The notes under the pieces were generated by a model. It was not told the DNA's origin, did no database searches, and saw only the letters and a list, made by a program, of their open reading frames with translations. DNA of 64,000 bases, from NCBI RefSeq assembly GCF_018729255.1, contig NZ_CP076060.1, positions 620,001 through 684,000 on the forward strand, written 5' to 3'. Position numbers and translations under genes: made by a program. Positions 1 to 7,842 of this stretch are shown piece after piece. Numbering within the stretch: the first letter of the stretch is position 1; the number at the start of each line of letters is the position of its first letter. Origin of the DNA: Cupriavidus sp. EM10 (GTDB lineage Bacteria > Pseudomonadota > Gammaproteobacteria > Burkholderiales > Burkholderiaceae).

Positions 1-581
1 GACGGGATCTTGTCGGTGACGGTCTCCACGGCCGACAGGATTGCCACCTTGGGCCGCTCGACGCCCAGCACGCGCACCAGGTCGATGGCATTGCGCACGA
101 TGTCGGCCTTTTCGTTCAGCGTGGGAAAGATGTTGACCGCCGCGTCGGTGATGAACAGCGGCTTGTGATAGCTGGGCACGTCCATCGCAAACACGTGCGA
201 CAGGCGGCGCCCGGTGCGCAGGCCGCTGGCAGTGCGCGCCACGGCGTGCAGCAGTTCGTCGGTGTGCAGGCTGCCTTTCATCAGCAGTTCGGCGCGGCCG
301 GTGCGTACGGCGTCGACCGCACATTCGGCCGAGGCGTGGCTATGTGGGGCGTCGATGATCTCGGTATCGCCCAGTGCCAGGCCATGCTCGTCGGCCACGG
401 CGCGGATGCGCGCGGTGGGGCCGCACAGGATGGGCACGATCAGCCCGAGCCGCGCGGCTTCCAGCGCGCCATCGAGCGACGAATAGTCGCAGGGATGCGC
501 CACGGCGGTGGGGATAGGCGGAAGGCCCTCGCAGCGTGCGAGCAGGCGGGCGTACTTGTCGTCGGACGATGGTGTCGGCAT
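1..581 (-). CDS. Phosphate acetyl/butyryltransferase family protein, N-terminal part (runs off window)
   Basis: Reading leftward from the ATG at 581 gives 193 codons with no stop before the window edge. The product matches the phosphate acetyl/butyryltransferase (Pta/Ptb) fold, which transfers an acyl group between CoA and phosphate in the cytoplasm. Family-like stretches visible are MKGSLHTDELLHAV near residue 110, RRLSHVFAMD near 130, ITDAAVNIFP near 148 and VAILSAVETV near 183. It is transcribed divergently from the DUF3141 gene, with 292 bp between them. Substrate (acetyl or butyryl) cannot be told from the N-terminal half. The catalytic C-terminal half lies outside the window. Confidence 0.85.
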   Translation of the reverse strand, partial: MPTPSSDDKYARLLARCEGLPPIPTAVAHPCDYSSLDGALEAARLGLIVPILCGPTARIRAVADEHGLALGDTEIIDAPHSHASAECAVDAVRTGRAELLMKGSLHTDELLHAVARTASGLRTGRRLSHVFAMDVPSYHKPLFITDAAVNIFPTLNEKADIVRNAIDLVRVLGVERPKVAILSAVETVTDKIP

Positions 582-798
582 GGGCAGGTACCTGTTAGGC
601 CATCAGGACAGCGACCGCAGCGAAGGCGGATGCTGCAATGCGCAAACGTGTGGAGCGAGTATAGGCGAGGCCGCGCACCAAGTCCTTGACTTGCCTCTGT
701 CATATTCTGAGTGCTCAAGAGCAGGCCCGGTCGCGCAATGCCCGCATTGGACTCTGGTACCGGTTGTCATGCCGCGCCGAGGCTGGTAGATTTTTACT

Positions 799-813
799 GT
801 TGCATCGCAGCAA
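799..813. promoter_or_regulatory. Possible PhaR-type operator (TGTTGC-N3-GCAGCA)
   Basis: The imperfect palindrome TGTTGCATCGCAGCA lies 61 bp ahead of the DUF3141 start codon. TGC-rich palindromes of this shape are known targets of the polyhydroxyalkanoate regulator PhaR upstream of phasin and pha genes. The match is by eye, and the assignment rests on the PHA-synthase-like neighbour. The rest of the 582-873 interval shows no other clear element. Confidence 0.35.
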
Positions 814-873
814 GCGGTGTTCCCGCCACGCTGTACGCCATCTGACTCCGCCAATCCCCAAGGAGAAACGGAA

Positions 874-3205
874 ATGAATGCACGCCAACCTGTTGCGGGA
901 CAAGCGCCTGCGCAGGACGCCCCCGCCGCAACTGCCGCGCCGGCCTCTGAAGCTTCCCCCGCATCCCCATCCCCCGAATCCGCGTTCGCCCCATTGGCCC
1001 CATTGGCTCCATTTCCGATGGGCGCCTGGCCGCCCGTGCCGATGCCGCCCATGGCGCAGGCCGCCTGGGAATACGGGCTCGACGCGTGGCAGCGGTCCAT
1101 CCTGTTCCTCGATATCCTGCGCCGTCGCGGCAACGAGACCGAGGAGCACGAACGCGGCGGCATGCCGCCCGTGCTCGTGTTCGACTACGAAGTGCTGATC
1201 GACGGACGCGACCTGCCCCGGCCAGTCAATTACGCGCTGCTGCGTATCGTGCCGCCGGCCGAGCATCCCACCGACATGACCCGGCGACCGTTCGTGGTGA
1301 TGGACCCGCGCGCGGGACACGGCCCCGGCATCGGCGGCTTCAAGGCCGACAGCGAGATCGGCAACGCGATCCGCACCGGGCATCCCTGCTACTTCATCAC
1401 GTTCTTCCGCGACCCGTGTCCGGGCCAGACCATCGAGGACGTGGCGCGCACTGAAGGCGAATTCCTGCAGGCGGTGGCGGCGCGCCATCCCGATGCACCG
1501 GGCAGGCCCTTCGTCGTCGGCAACTGCCAGGCGGGATGGGCGCTGTTGATCCTGGCCGCCGCTGCGCCGGACGTCACCGGCCCGATCCTGCTGGCCGGCG
1601 CGCCGGTGGCGTACTGGTCGGGCGTGCGCGGCAAGAATCCGATGCGCTATGCGGGCGGGCTGCTGGGCGGCACGTGGCTGTCGTCGCTGGCAGCAGACCT
1701 CGGCAATGGCCGCTTCGACGGCGCGTGGCTGGTGCAGAATTTCGAGAAGCTGAACCCGTCGAACACACTCTGGGAAAAGCTGTACAACGTCTACGCCAGG
1801 GTGGATACGGAAGGGCCGCGCTTCCTGGAGTTCGAGCGCTGGTGGGGCGGCCACTTCCTGATGAACCGCGGCGAGATCGACTGGATCGTGCAGAACCTGT
1901 TCGTCGGCAACCACCTGACGGCCGGCGAGGTGCGCAGCAACGACGGCCAGACCGTGATCGACCTGCGCAACGTGCGCTCGCCGGTGATCGTGTTTGCCTC
2001 CTGGGGGACAACATCACGCCGCCACAGCAGGCGCTGAACTGGATTCCGGACCTCTACGCGAACGTCGACGAGCTGGTGGCCAACGAGCAGACCATCGTCT
2101 ATTGCCTGCATCCGTCCATCGGGCATTTGGGCATCTTCGTCTCGGGCAGCGTGGCCAACAAGGAGCACTCCGAACTGTTCTGCGCGCTGGACCTGATCGA
2201 CGTGCTGCCGCCGGGCCTGTACGAAGCGAAGATCGAGGACATTGCGCCCGATTCCCCGCACAGCGAGCTGATCGAAGGCCGCTACCTGGTGCGCTTCGAG
2301 CGGCGAACCATCGACGACATCCTGGCCCTCGACGACGGCCGCGAAGACGAGCAGCCGTTCGAGGTAGTACGCCGTGTGGCCGAGGTCAACCAGCACCTCT
2401 ACGACACGTATGCGTCGCCCGTGGTCCGTGCCATGTCGAACGAGGCCACGGCGCAGGGCATTCGCGCGATCCACCCTTCGCGGCTGGAACGCTCGCTCTT
2501 CGCCGACGGCAACCCGTGGATGCAGTGGGTCGCGGCGATGGCGCCGGCCGTGCGTGAGGCGCGCCAGCCGGTGTCTCCCGACAATCCGTTCCTGGCGATG
2601 CAGCAGGCGGTGTCGGACCAGATCGTACGCTCGCTGGACCAGTACCGCGATGCGCGCGATGCCTGGCAGGAGCGCATGTTCGAATCGATCTACGCCACGC
2701 CCTGGCTGCCGGCGATGCTGGGCATGACGGCCACGCCGAAGGCGCCCGAATCGCCCGCCATCACGGCGCTGCGCAAGCAGGTGGCCGACCTGCGCCGCCG
2801 CGAGGCCGAGCGCGAAATCGGCACCGGCACCGCGCTCGACGCCTTCCTGCGCGTGCTGTCGTACGTGACGCAAGGCCGCTCGGCCATCGAGGAACGCCCG
2901 TTCAACCTGCTGCGCAAGCTGGCCCGCGAGAATCCGCCGGAACGGCGCATCACGCTGGCCGACTTCAAGGACGCGGTGCGCCGGCAGAGCTATATCGTCA
3001 GCCTCGACCCGAAGGGGCTATCAGGGCCCTACCGGCCCTGGTGCCCGAGATGAAGGAGCGCCGCCGCGTGATGGTGCTGGCGCATCGCGTGCTGACCGTC
3101 GGCGGGCCGCTCGACGCCGAATGGCTGGCGCGCTATCGCGAGGTGGCGGAAGTGTTCGGCACCGACCACGGCAACGGCAAGGCCACGCAGGAAGCCGAAG
3201 CGTAA
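874..3205 (+). CDS. DUF3141 protein, PHA-synthase-like alpha/beta hydrolase (two apparent 1-nt deletions)
   Basis: Begins at the ATG at 874 behind AAGGAG (860-865). Read with one base restored at each of two G runs (2003-2007 and 3014-3017), it forms a continuous protein of 777 residues ending at the TAA at 3203-3205. As written, the frame breaks after VFASWG (near residue 378) and again after SLDPKG (near 714). The N-terminal third has an alpha/beta-hydrolase look, with VVGNCQAGWALLIL near residue 213. That is a G-x-C box, like the Cys nucleophile of PHA synthases. The first 60 residues are rich in Ala and Pro. Proteins of this DUF are annotated as polyhydroxyalkanoate-synthetase-like, but the activity is unproven. 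Neighbouring phosphotransacetylase and FabI suggest acyl-CoA/PHB-linked metabolism. Confidence 0.8.
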
Positions 3206-3223
3206 CGGCTGACCGGCGGTTTT

Positions 3224-3254
3224 CTCCCCTCTCCCACAGGTGGCAGAGGGGAGC
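3224..3254. repeat. Palindromic repeat, single copy (degenerate)
   Basis: CTCCCCTCTCCCACAGG is followed by TGGCAGAGGGGAG, forming a hairpin between the DUF3141 stop and the FabI gene. It is a degenerate copy of the CCCTCTCCCGC/GCGGGAGAGGG family that recurs across the window. It might also act as a weak attenuator or terminator between the two genes. Confidence 0.7.
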
Positions 3255-3275
3255 ACATAACGGGAGGTTCGCCCC

Positions 3276-4054
3276 ATGCTCCAGGTTCCCAGTCCCCCTT
3301 GTCGGGCAACCGCGTGCTGGTCGTTGGCGTGGCCAACGAGGATTCCATCGCGTGGGGCTGCGCACGCGCGTTTCACGAGCTTGGCGCCGAGGTGGCGCTG
3401 ACCTACCTGAACGACAAGGCATATCCGCATGTGGCGCCGCTGGCCGAACAGATCGGCTCGCCTATCCTGATGCCGCTGAACGTGGAAGACGACGCCCAGA
3501 TGGATGCGCTGTTCGCGCGCATCGGCGAGGTCTGGGGGCGGCTCGACTCGGTCGTGCATTCGGTGGCCTTCGCGCCCAAGGCCGACCTGCAGGGCGGGCT
3601 GCTGCAATCGTCGGCCGGCGGCTTTGCGCGGGCCATGGACGTGTCGTGCCATTCGTTCATCCGCATGGCGCGCCGGGCCGTGCCACTGATGGTGCGGGGC
3701 GGCACGTTGTTCGCGATGAGCTACGACGGCGCCAACCGCGTGGTGCCGAACTACGACCTGATGGGGCCGGTCAAGGCCGCGCTGGAGGCCACGTGCCGCT
3801 ACCTGGCCTACGAGCTGGGGCCGCAGGGCATCCGCGTGCACGCGATCTCGCCGGGGCCGCTCAAGACCCGTGCGGCCTCCGGGCTCAAGGATTTCGACGC
3901 GTTGCTGGCCGACGCAGCCGGCCGCGCGCCGCTGGGCGAACTGGTCGACATCATGGATGTCGGCTTTACCACCGCCTACCTGGCCACGCCGTACGCGCGC
4001 CGCGTGTCGGGCAATACGGTGTACGTGGATGGTGGCGTGCACATCATGGCCTGA
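3276..4054 (+). CDS. fabI: Enoyl-ACP reductase (FabI-type SDR)
   Basis: An NAD(P)H-dependent reductase of the FabI branch of short-chain dehydrogenases, acting in the last step of fatty-acid elongation. The N-terminal nucleotide motif reads VGVANEDSIAWGCA. The active-site tract is SYDGANRV followed by YDLMGPVKAALEA, the Tyr-x6-Lys arrangement of FabI. The end is GNTVYVDGGVHIMA. As written, the open frame starts only at a TTG at 3299. GGGAGG at 3262-3267 is instead spaced correctly for the ATG at 3276, which joins the frame if one C is missing from the C5 run at 3294-3298. The corrected length is 259 residues, normal for FabI. It may be a second FabI paralogue. Confidence 0.85.
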
Positions 4055-4145
4055 ATCGTGCGATAGCCGCATCGACCCGCCGCCACCCGGCAAAGCGCGG
4101 CCTAGAATACATGCATCACCACTTTCCAACAGGGGAGAGGCTGCC

Positions 4146-4388
4146 ATGCAGGTGCTGATCCGCGGGCTGCATCGTGATGTAACCGAGGAAATGCTGCGCG
4201 ACAAACTCAAGGACTACGCCACGGTCAATTCCGTCGAAATCGTGCGCGATGGCGACGCCAATCATCCGTGGGCGTGGGTGGACCTGGCGGTCGACCCGTT
4301 CACCTGCTGGCGCCTGCTGCGTCAGTTCGACAAGCAGTACTTTGCCGGCAGCATCATGCGCTGGTACATCCCTGCCCACCAGAGCTGA
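4146..4388 (+). CDS. Small RRM-like putative RNA-binding protein, 80 aa
   Basis: Starts at the ATG at 4146 behind a GGGGAGAGG tract at 4132-4140. The pattern resembles a single RNA-recognition motif: an RNP2-like VLIRGL near residues 3-8, a helix DVTEEMLRDKLKDYATV, then an RNP1-like HPWAWVDLAVD near 40-50, and a closing MRWYIP. No signal peptide is present. The gene stands alone between fabI and modE. A possible -10 box (TAGAAT) lies near 4102. Function is unknown, and the RRM reading rests on a hand-made pattern match. Confidence 0.7.
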   Translation: MQVLIRGLHRDVTEEMLRDKLKDYATVNSVEIVRDGDANHPWAWVDLAVDPFTCWRLLRQFDKQYFAGSIMRWYIPAHQS

Positions 4389-4465
4389 CGCGACGCGCGC
4401 CAGCCGCGCATCGGGTGCGTCTGGCGAGTACCATACGCACTTCCTTTATCAAGACAGGTCAGCGC

Positions 4466-5269
4466 ATGCTTGAACTTCAGGGCGCCATCTGGTTTCGCGC
4501 CGGCAAGCAGGACTGGGGCGGCCGCGACCGCATCGCGCTGCTGGCCGCCATCGGCGAACACGGCTCGATCACGGCTGCCGCGCGGGCCGTCGGCATCAGC
4601 TACAAGGGCGCGTGGGATGCCATCGACGCCATGAACAACAGCGCGGGCGAACCATTGGTGGTGCGCGCCGCCGGCGGCAAGGGCGGTGGCGGCACTCGGC
4701 TGACGGAACGGGCCGAGCGCCTGATCGCGACCTACCGCGCCATGGAAGCCGAGCACGCCCGGTTCATCGCCCACCTGGAACGGGCCGGCGCGCTGGCCGA
4801 GGCAAATCCCGACGATATTCACCTGATCCAGCGCATGATGATCCAGACCAGTGCCCGCAACAAGCTGTTCGGCCGCGTGGAGACCGTGCGGGCCGGCGCC
4901 GTCAACGACGAAGTCACGCTGGCGCTGCCGGGCGGTCTTCGCATCGTCTCGACGATTACCCACGAGAGCGTCGAGACGCTGGGCCTGGCGCCGGGCGCCG
5001 AAGCCTTTGCGCTGGTCAAGGCGTCGTCGGTGCTGATCGGCCTGCAAGACCCCGCCGCGCGGCTGTCCGCGCGCAACCAGCTGCCCGGCACGGTCGCCCG
5101 CGTGGTGCCGGGGGCCGTCAATGCCGAGGTGGTGCTGGAACTCGACGGCGGCGGCACCGTGGCCGCCATCATCAACAACGGCGCGCTGGCCGACCTGGAC
5201 CTGAAGGAAGGTGTGCGCGCGCTGGCCATCTTCAAGGCGTCGAGCGTCATCCTGGGGACGATGGTCTGA
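4466..5269 (+). CDS. modE: Molybdate-responsive transcriptional regulator ModE
   Basis: 267 residues. The N-terminal half is a LysR-like winged helix; GSITAAARAVGISYKGAWDAID near residues 33-54 is the recognition helix region. The C-terminal half holds two molbindin (TOBE) domains. Each opens with the same signature, SARNKLFGRV near 131 and SARNQLPGTV near 201, so this is a full di-mop ModE. With molybdate bound it normally represses modABC and can activate molybdoenzyme genes. It converges on modC, 25 bp away, and its likely operator is in front of modA (7618-7641). Confidence 0.95.
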   Translation: MLELQGAIWFRAGKQDWGGRDRIALLAAIGEHGSITAAARAVGISYKGAWDAIDAMNNSAGEPLVVRAAGGKGGGGTRLTERAERLIATYRAMEAEHARFIAHLERAGALAEANPDDIHLIQRMMIQTSARNKLFGRVETVRAGAVNDEVTLALPGGLRIVSTITHESVETLGLAPGAEAFALVKASSVLIGLQDPAARLSARNQLPGTVARVVPGAVNAEVVLELDGGGTVAAIINNGALADLDLKEGVRALAIFKASSVILGTMV

Positions 5270-5294
5270 GCCATGGCAAGTGCGCGCCTGGACG

Positions 5295-6017
5295 CTAGAC
5301 GGCGTAGGCGCTGGCCGGTGCGTAGACAGGCGGGTGACGGTGCGCGCGGCCGCTGGCGTGGATGCGGCCATCGCGGATTTCCAGCACATGATCGCCCAGC
5401 ACTTCGACGTCCTCCGGGTCGTGCGAAATCATCAGCATCGGCACGTCCAGGCTTTCCTGCAATGCGCGCAGTTCCTCGCGCATGCGCACGCGCAGGGCGG
5501 GGTCCAGCGCGGAGAACGGTTCGTCCAGCAGCAGGATATCGGGCCGGGCCACCAGGGCGCGGGCCAGCGCCACGCGCTGTTTCTGGCCGCCTGAAATCTG
5601 CGACGGATACTGGTTGACGATCTCGCTCAGGCCGAATGCCTCGACCCATCGCGCGGCTTCGGGCGGCAGCGCCCGGCGCCCCGGATTGCGCCAGCCCCGC
5701 CGGAGCCCGAACGCGATGTTCTGCGACACGGTCAGGTGCGGAAACAGCGCGTAGTCCTGGAACAGGTAGGCCACGCGGCGCTCCTGCGGGCGCACGTCGA
5801 TGCCGGTGTCGCTGTCGAACAGCGTGCGGCCGTTCAGCACGATGCGGCCGCTGTCGGGCGCCATCAGGCCGGCGATGGCCCGCAGCGTCAGGCTCTTGCC
5901 GGCGCCGGACGGGCCGAACAGCGCCACACGCCGGCTATCGGATTCGAACGAAATATCGAGCGCGAAATGGCGATCTTGCGATGCCATGCGCTTGCGGACG
6001 GTGATCTGCATGCTCAT
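5295..6017 (-). CDS. modC: Molybdate ABC transporter ATP-binding protein ModC
   Basis: ATPase that energises molybdate import. It has Walker A GPSGAGKS near residue 36, the ABC signature ISGGQKQRVALARAL near 134 and Walker B DILLLDEPFSALD near 155. The start at 6017 overlaps the modB stop (6025-6027) closely; a second ATG at 6011 is possible. At 240 residues it is shorter than E. coli ModC (about 350), because the C-terminal molbindin domain is missing. Molybdate sensing here therefore rests on ModE. Last gene of modABC. Confidence 0.93.
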   Translation of the reverse strand: MSMQITVRKRMASQDRHFALDISFESDSRRVALFGPSGAGKSLTLRAIAGLMAPDSGRIVLNGRTLFDSDTGIDVRPQERRVAYLFQDYALFPHLTVSQNIAFGLRRGWRNPGRRALPPEAARWVEAFGLSEIVNQYPSQISGGQKQRVALARALVARPDILLLDEPFSALDPALRVRMREELRALQESLDVPMLMISHDPEDVEVLGDHVLEIRDGRIHASGRAHRHPPVYAPASAYAV

Positions 6018-6024
6018 GGCAATG

Positions 6025-6741
6025 TCATCCGGTGATGGCGTCGCGACGGAACTTGCGGCGCTCGAATACATTTCCAGTGCCGCGCTGCGCCGGCGGCACC
6101 AGCCGCGCGGCCACCACCAGCAGCACGATGCAGGTGACCGACGTCACCAGCACCAGCAGGTTGGCGGTGTCGTCGTTGCCGGCCTGCACGGCCTCGTAGA
6201 TGGCCACCGACAGCGTTTGTGTGCGGCCCGGCAGGTTGCCGGCCACCATCAGCGTGGCGCCGAACTCGCCCAGCGCGCGGGCAAATGCCAGCAGCACGCC
6301 GGCCACGATGCCGGGCAGCGCCATGGGCAGCGTCACGCGGAAGAAGATGGCGGATTCGGAGATGCCCAGCACGCGGGCCGCATTCTCCAGCTGGTGATCC
6401 ACGCCCTCGAACGCGGCGCGCGCCGACTTGAGCACCAGCGGAAAGGCCACCACGGTCGAAGCCAGCACCGCGCCCTGCCAGGTGAACACCAGTTCGATGC
6501 CGATACTTTCCAGCCACGCCCCGAACACGCCGCGCCGGCCCACCAGCACCAGCAGGTAGTAGCCCAGCACCGTGGGCGGCAGCACCAGCGGCAGCGTCAG
6601 GATGGCGTCGACCACATCGCGCGCCCGCGAGCGCCAGCGCGCGATGGCATAGGCCGCCGCCACGCCAAGCACGGCATTGAGCAACGTGGCCCATCCCGCT
6701 ACCTTGAGCGACAACAGCAGCGGAACCCAGACAGCATCCAT
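6025..6741 (-). CDS. modB: Molybdate ABC transporter permease ModB
   Basis: 238-residue inner-membrane permease with about five hydrophobic segments. The cytoplasmic loop EYE/EAA-like contact region reads NAARVLGISESAIFFRVTLP near residues 139-158, the usual site that docks to the ATPase. The ATG is at 6741. It sits 59 bp after modA and runs directly into modC, so the three genes form one operon. Confidence 0.94.
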   Translation of the reverse strand: MDAVWVPLLLSLKVAGWATLLNAVLGVAAAYAIARWRSRARDVVDAILTLPLVLPPTVLGYYLLVLVGRRGVFGAWLESIGIELVFTWQGAVLASTVVAFPLVLKSARAAFEGVDHQLENAARVLGISESAIFFRVTLPMALPGIVAGVLLAFARALGEFGATLMVAGNLPGRTQTLSVAIYEAVQAGNDDTANLLVLVTSVTCIVLLVVAARLVPPAQRGTGNVFERRKFRRDAITG

Positions 6742-6800
6742 GACGATGGTTTCAGACAGTGATTCGGAGGAACGCGGTTACCAGAGCAGGCCCCGGTGAC

Positions 6801-7571
6801 TCAGGGCTTCTGGAAGCCGTACTTGGCCAGCGTGGCCTGGCCTTCGGTGGACAGCACGTATTGCACGAAGGCATTGGCCTGTGCCGCCTGTTTGGTCTGC
6901 GCGGTCACGGCAATGGGATAGGTGACTGGCGTGGTCGTTGGCACGCGCGCGGCCACTTTTACCTTGTCGGGCATCACGGCGGCGTCGGTGGCGAACACGA
7001 AGCCGGCATCGACTTCGCCGCGTGCCACATAGTCCAGCGCCTGGCGGACGTTCTGGGCCGGCACGCCCTTGGCTTCGACCGCGCTCCACAGGCCCTGCGA
7101 CTCCAGCGCGCCCCTGGTATAGCGGCCCACCGGCACCGACGACGGATTACCGTAGGCGACGCGCTTGACGCCGGCGCGCGTCAGATCCTTCGGTGCGGCA
7201 AGGTTCAGCCTGCTGTCATGCGGCACGATCAGCACGATCGCATTGGCCGCGAAATCCTTGCGCGAGGCCGCCTGCACGACCTTCTCGGATTCGGCCTTGT
7301 CCATGGCGCTCTGGTCGGCGGACGCGAACACGTCGGCCGGGGCGCCCTTGACGATCTGCTGCATCAGCACGTCCGACGCGCCAAAGTTCAGCACCACCTT
7401 GGTATCGGGATGGGCGCGCTCGAACTGCTCGCCCAGTTGCCTGAACGCGTTGGTCAGGCTGGCGGCGGCGGATACCACCAGGTCGGCGGCAAATGCCGAC
7501 GGGGCAGCCAGGGTCAGGGCAACCAGGGCGGCGCCGGCGGCGGCACGGCGCGCAAAGGGATAGAAGCTCAT
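6801..7571 (-). CDS. modA: Molybdate ABC transporter periplasmic binding protein ModA
   Basis: 256 residues. Met at 7571 begins a Sec signal with a hydrophobic core ending PSAFAADL, so cleavage is expected near residue 29. The mature protein opens with VVSAAASLTNAFRQLG, the oxyanion-binding Ser/Ala region typical of ModA. Further ModA-like stretches are FGASDVLMQQI and GEVDAGFVFATDAAV. First gene of the modABC operon, preceded by the ModE-type palindrome. Confidence 0.95.
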   Translation of the reverse strand: MSFYPFARRAAAGAALVALTLAAPSAFAADLVVSAAASLTNAFRQLGEQFERAHPDTKVVLNFGASDVLMQQIVKGAPADVFASADQSAMDKAESEKVVQAASRKDFAANAIVLIVPHDSRLNLAAPKDLTRAGVKRVAYGNPSSVPVGRYTRGALESQGLWSAVEAKGVPAQNVRQALDYVARGEVDAGFVFATDAAVMPDKVKVAARVPTTTPVTYPIAVTAQTKQAAQANAFVQYVLSTEGQATLAKYGFQKP

Positions 7572-7617
7572 GGCAGATACGTGAATGGAGGGATGGCGTG
7601 CGCGATCGTTTGCATCC

Positions 7618-7641
7618 GCAATATACGCATCTATATAACGC
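7618..7641. promoter_or_regulatory. ModE operator upstream of modA
   Basis: On the modA strand this reads GCGTTATATA, six bases, TATATTGC. It closely resembles the E. coli ModE box (CGTTATAT, about seven bases, ACATAACG). It ends 47 bp upstream of the modA start codon, where a repressor would cover the promoter. ModE itself is encoded 3 kb away. Confidence 0.8.
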
Positions 7642-7713
7642 AGCGTCAATTGCCCGGACGGATAACGGACTTCAGCCGATGCAAATAGTCATCCGACACT
7701 CAGTCAGGCCTCG

Positions 7714-7734
7714 AATATGATGTTTTGCCATATT
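7714..7734. promoter_or_regulatory. Inverted repeat AATATG-N9-CATATT
   Basis: A perfect 6-bp inverted repeat with a 9-bp spacer, in the modA/nucleotidase intergenic region about 109 bp ahead of the nucleotidase ATG. The size fits a dimeric regulator site. I cannot name the regulator. Confidence 0.35.
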
Positions 7735-7842
7735 GGGCCGATTGTCACGATAATGACCCGGTTTCGCCACTTCCCTGCCATCCCGGTTCCCGACAATCCC
7801 CGGGCTGCACCATAAACAGAAAACGACAGGGAATCCGAGACC

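Noticed and set aside
695..717. Pho box upstream of the DUF3141 gene (CTGTCATATTCTGAGTG)
   Set aside because: Only the first half-site (CTGTCAT) matches; the second half agrees in about four of seven bases.
1991..2040. Programmed ribosomal frameshifting or genuine pseudogenes at the broken genes
   Set aside because: No slippery heptamer or downstream pseudoknot pattern was evident, the breaks are all single-base losses in short runs, and essential groEL is affected; sequence error explains them all.
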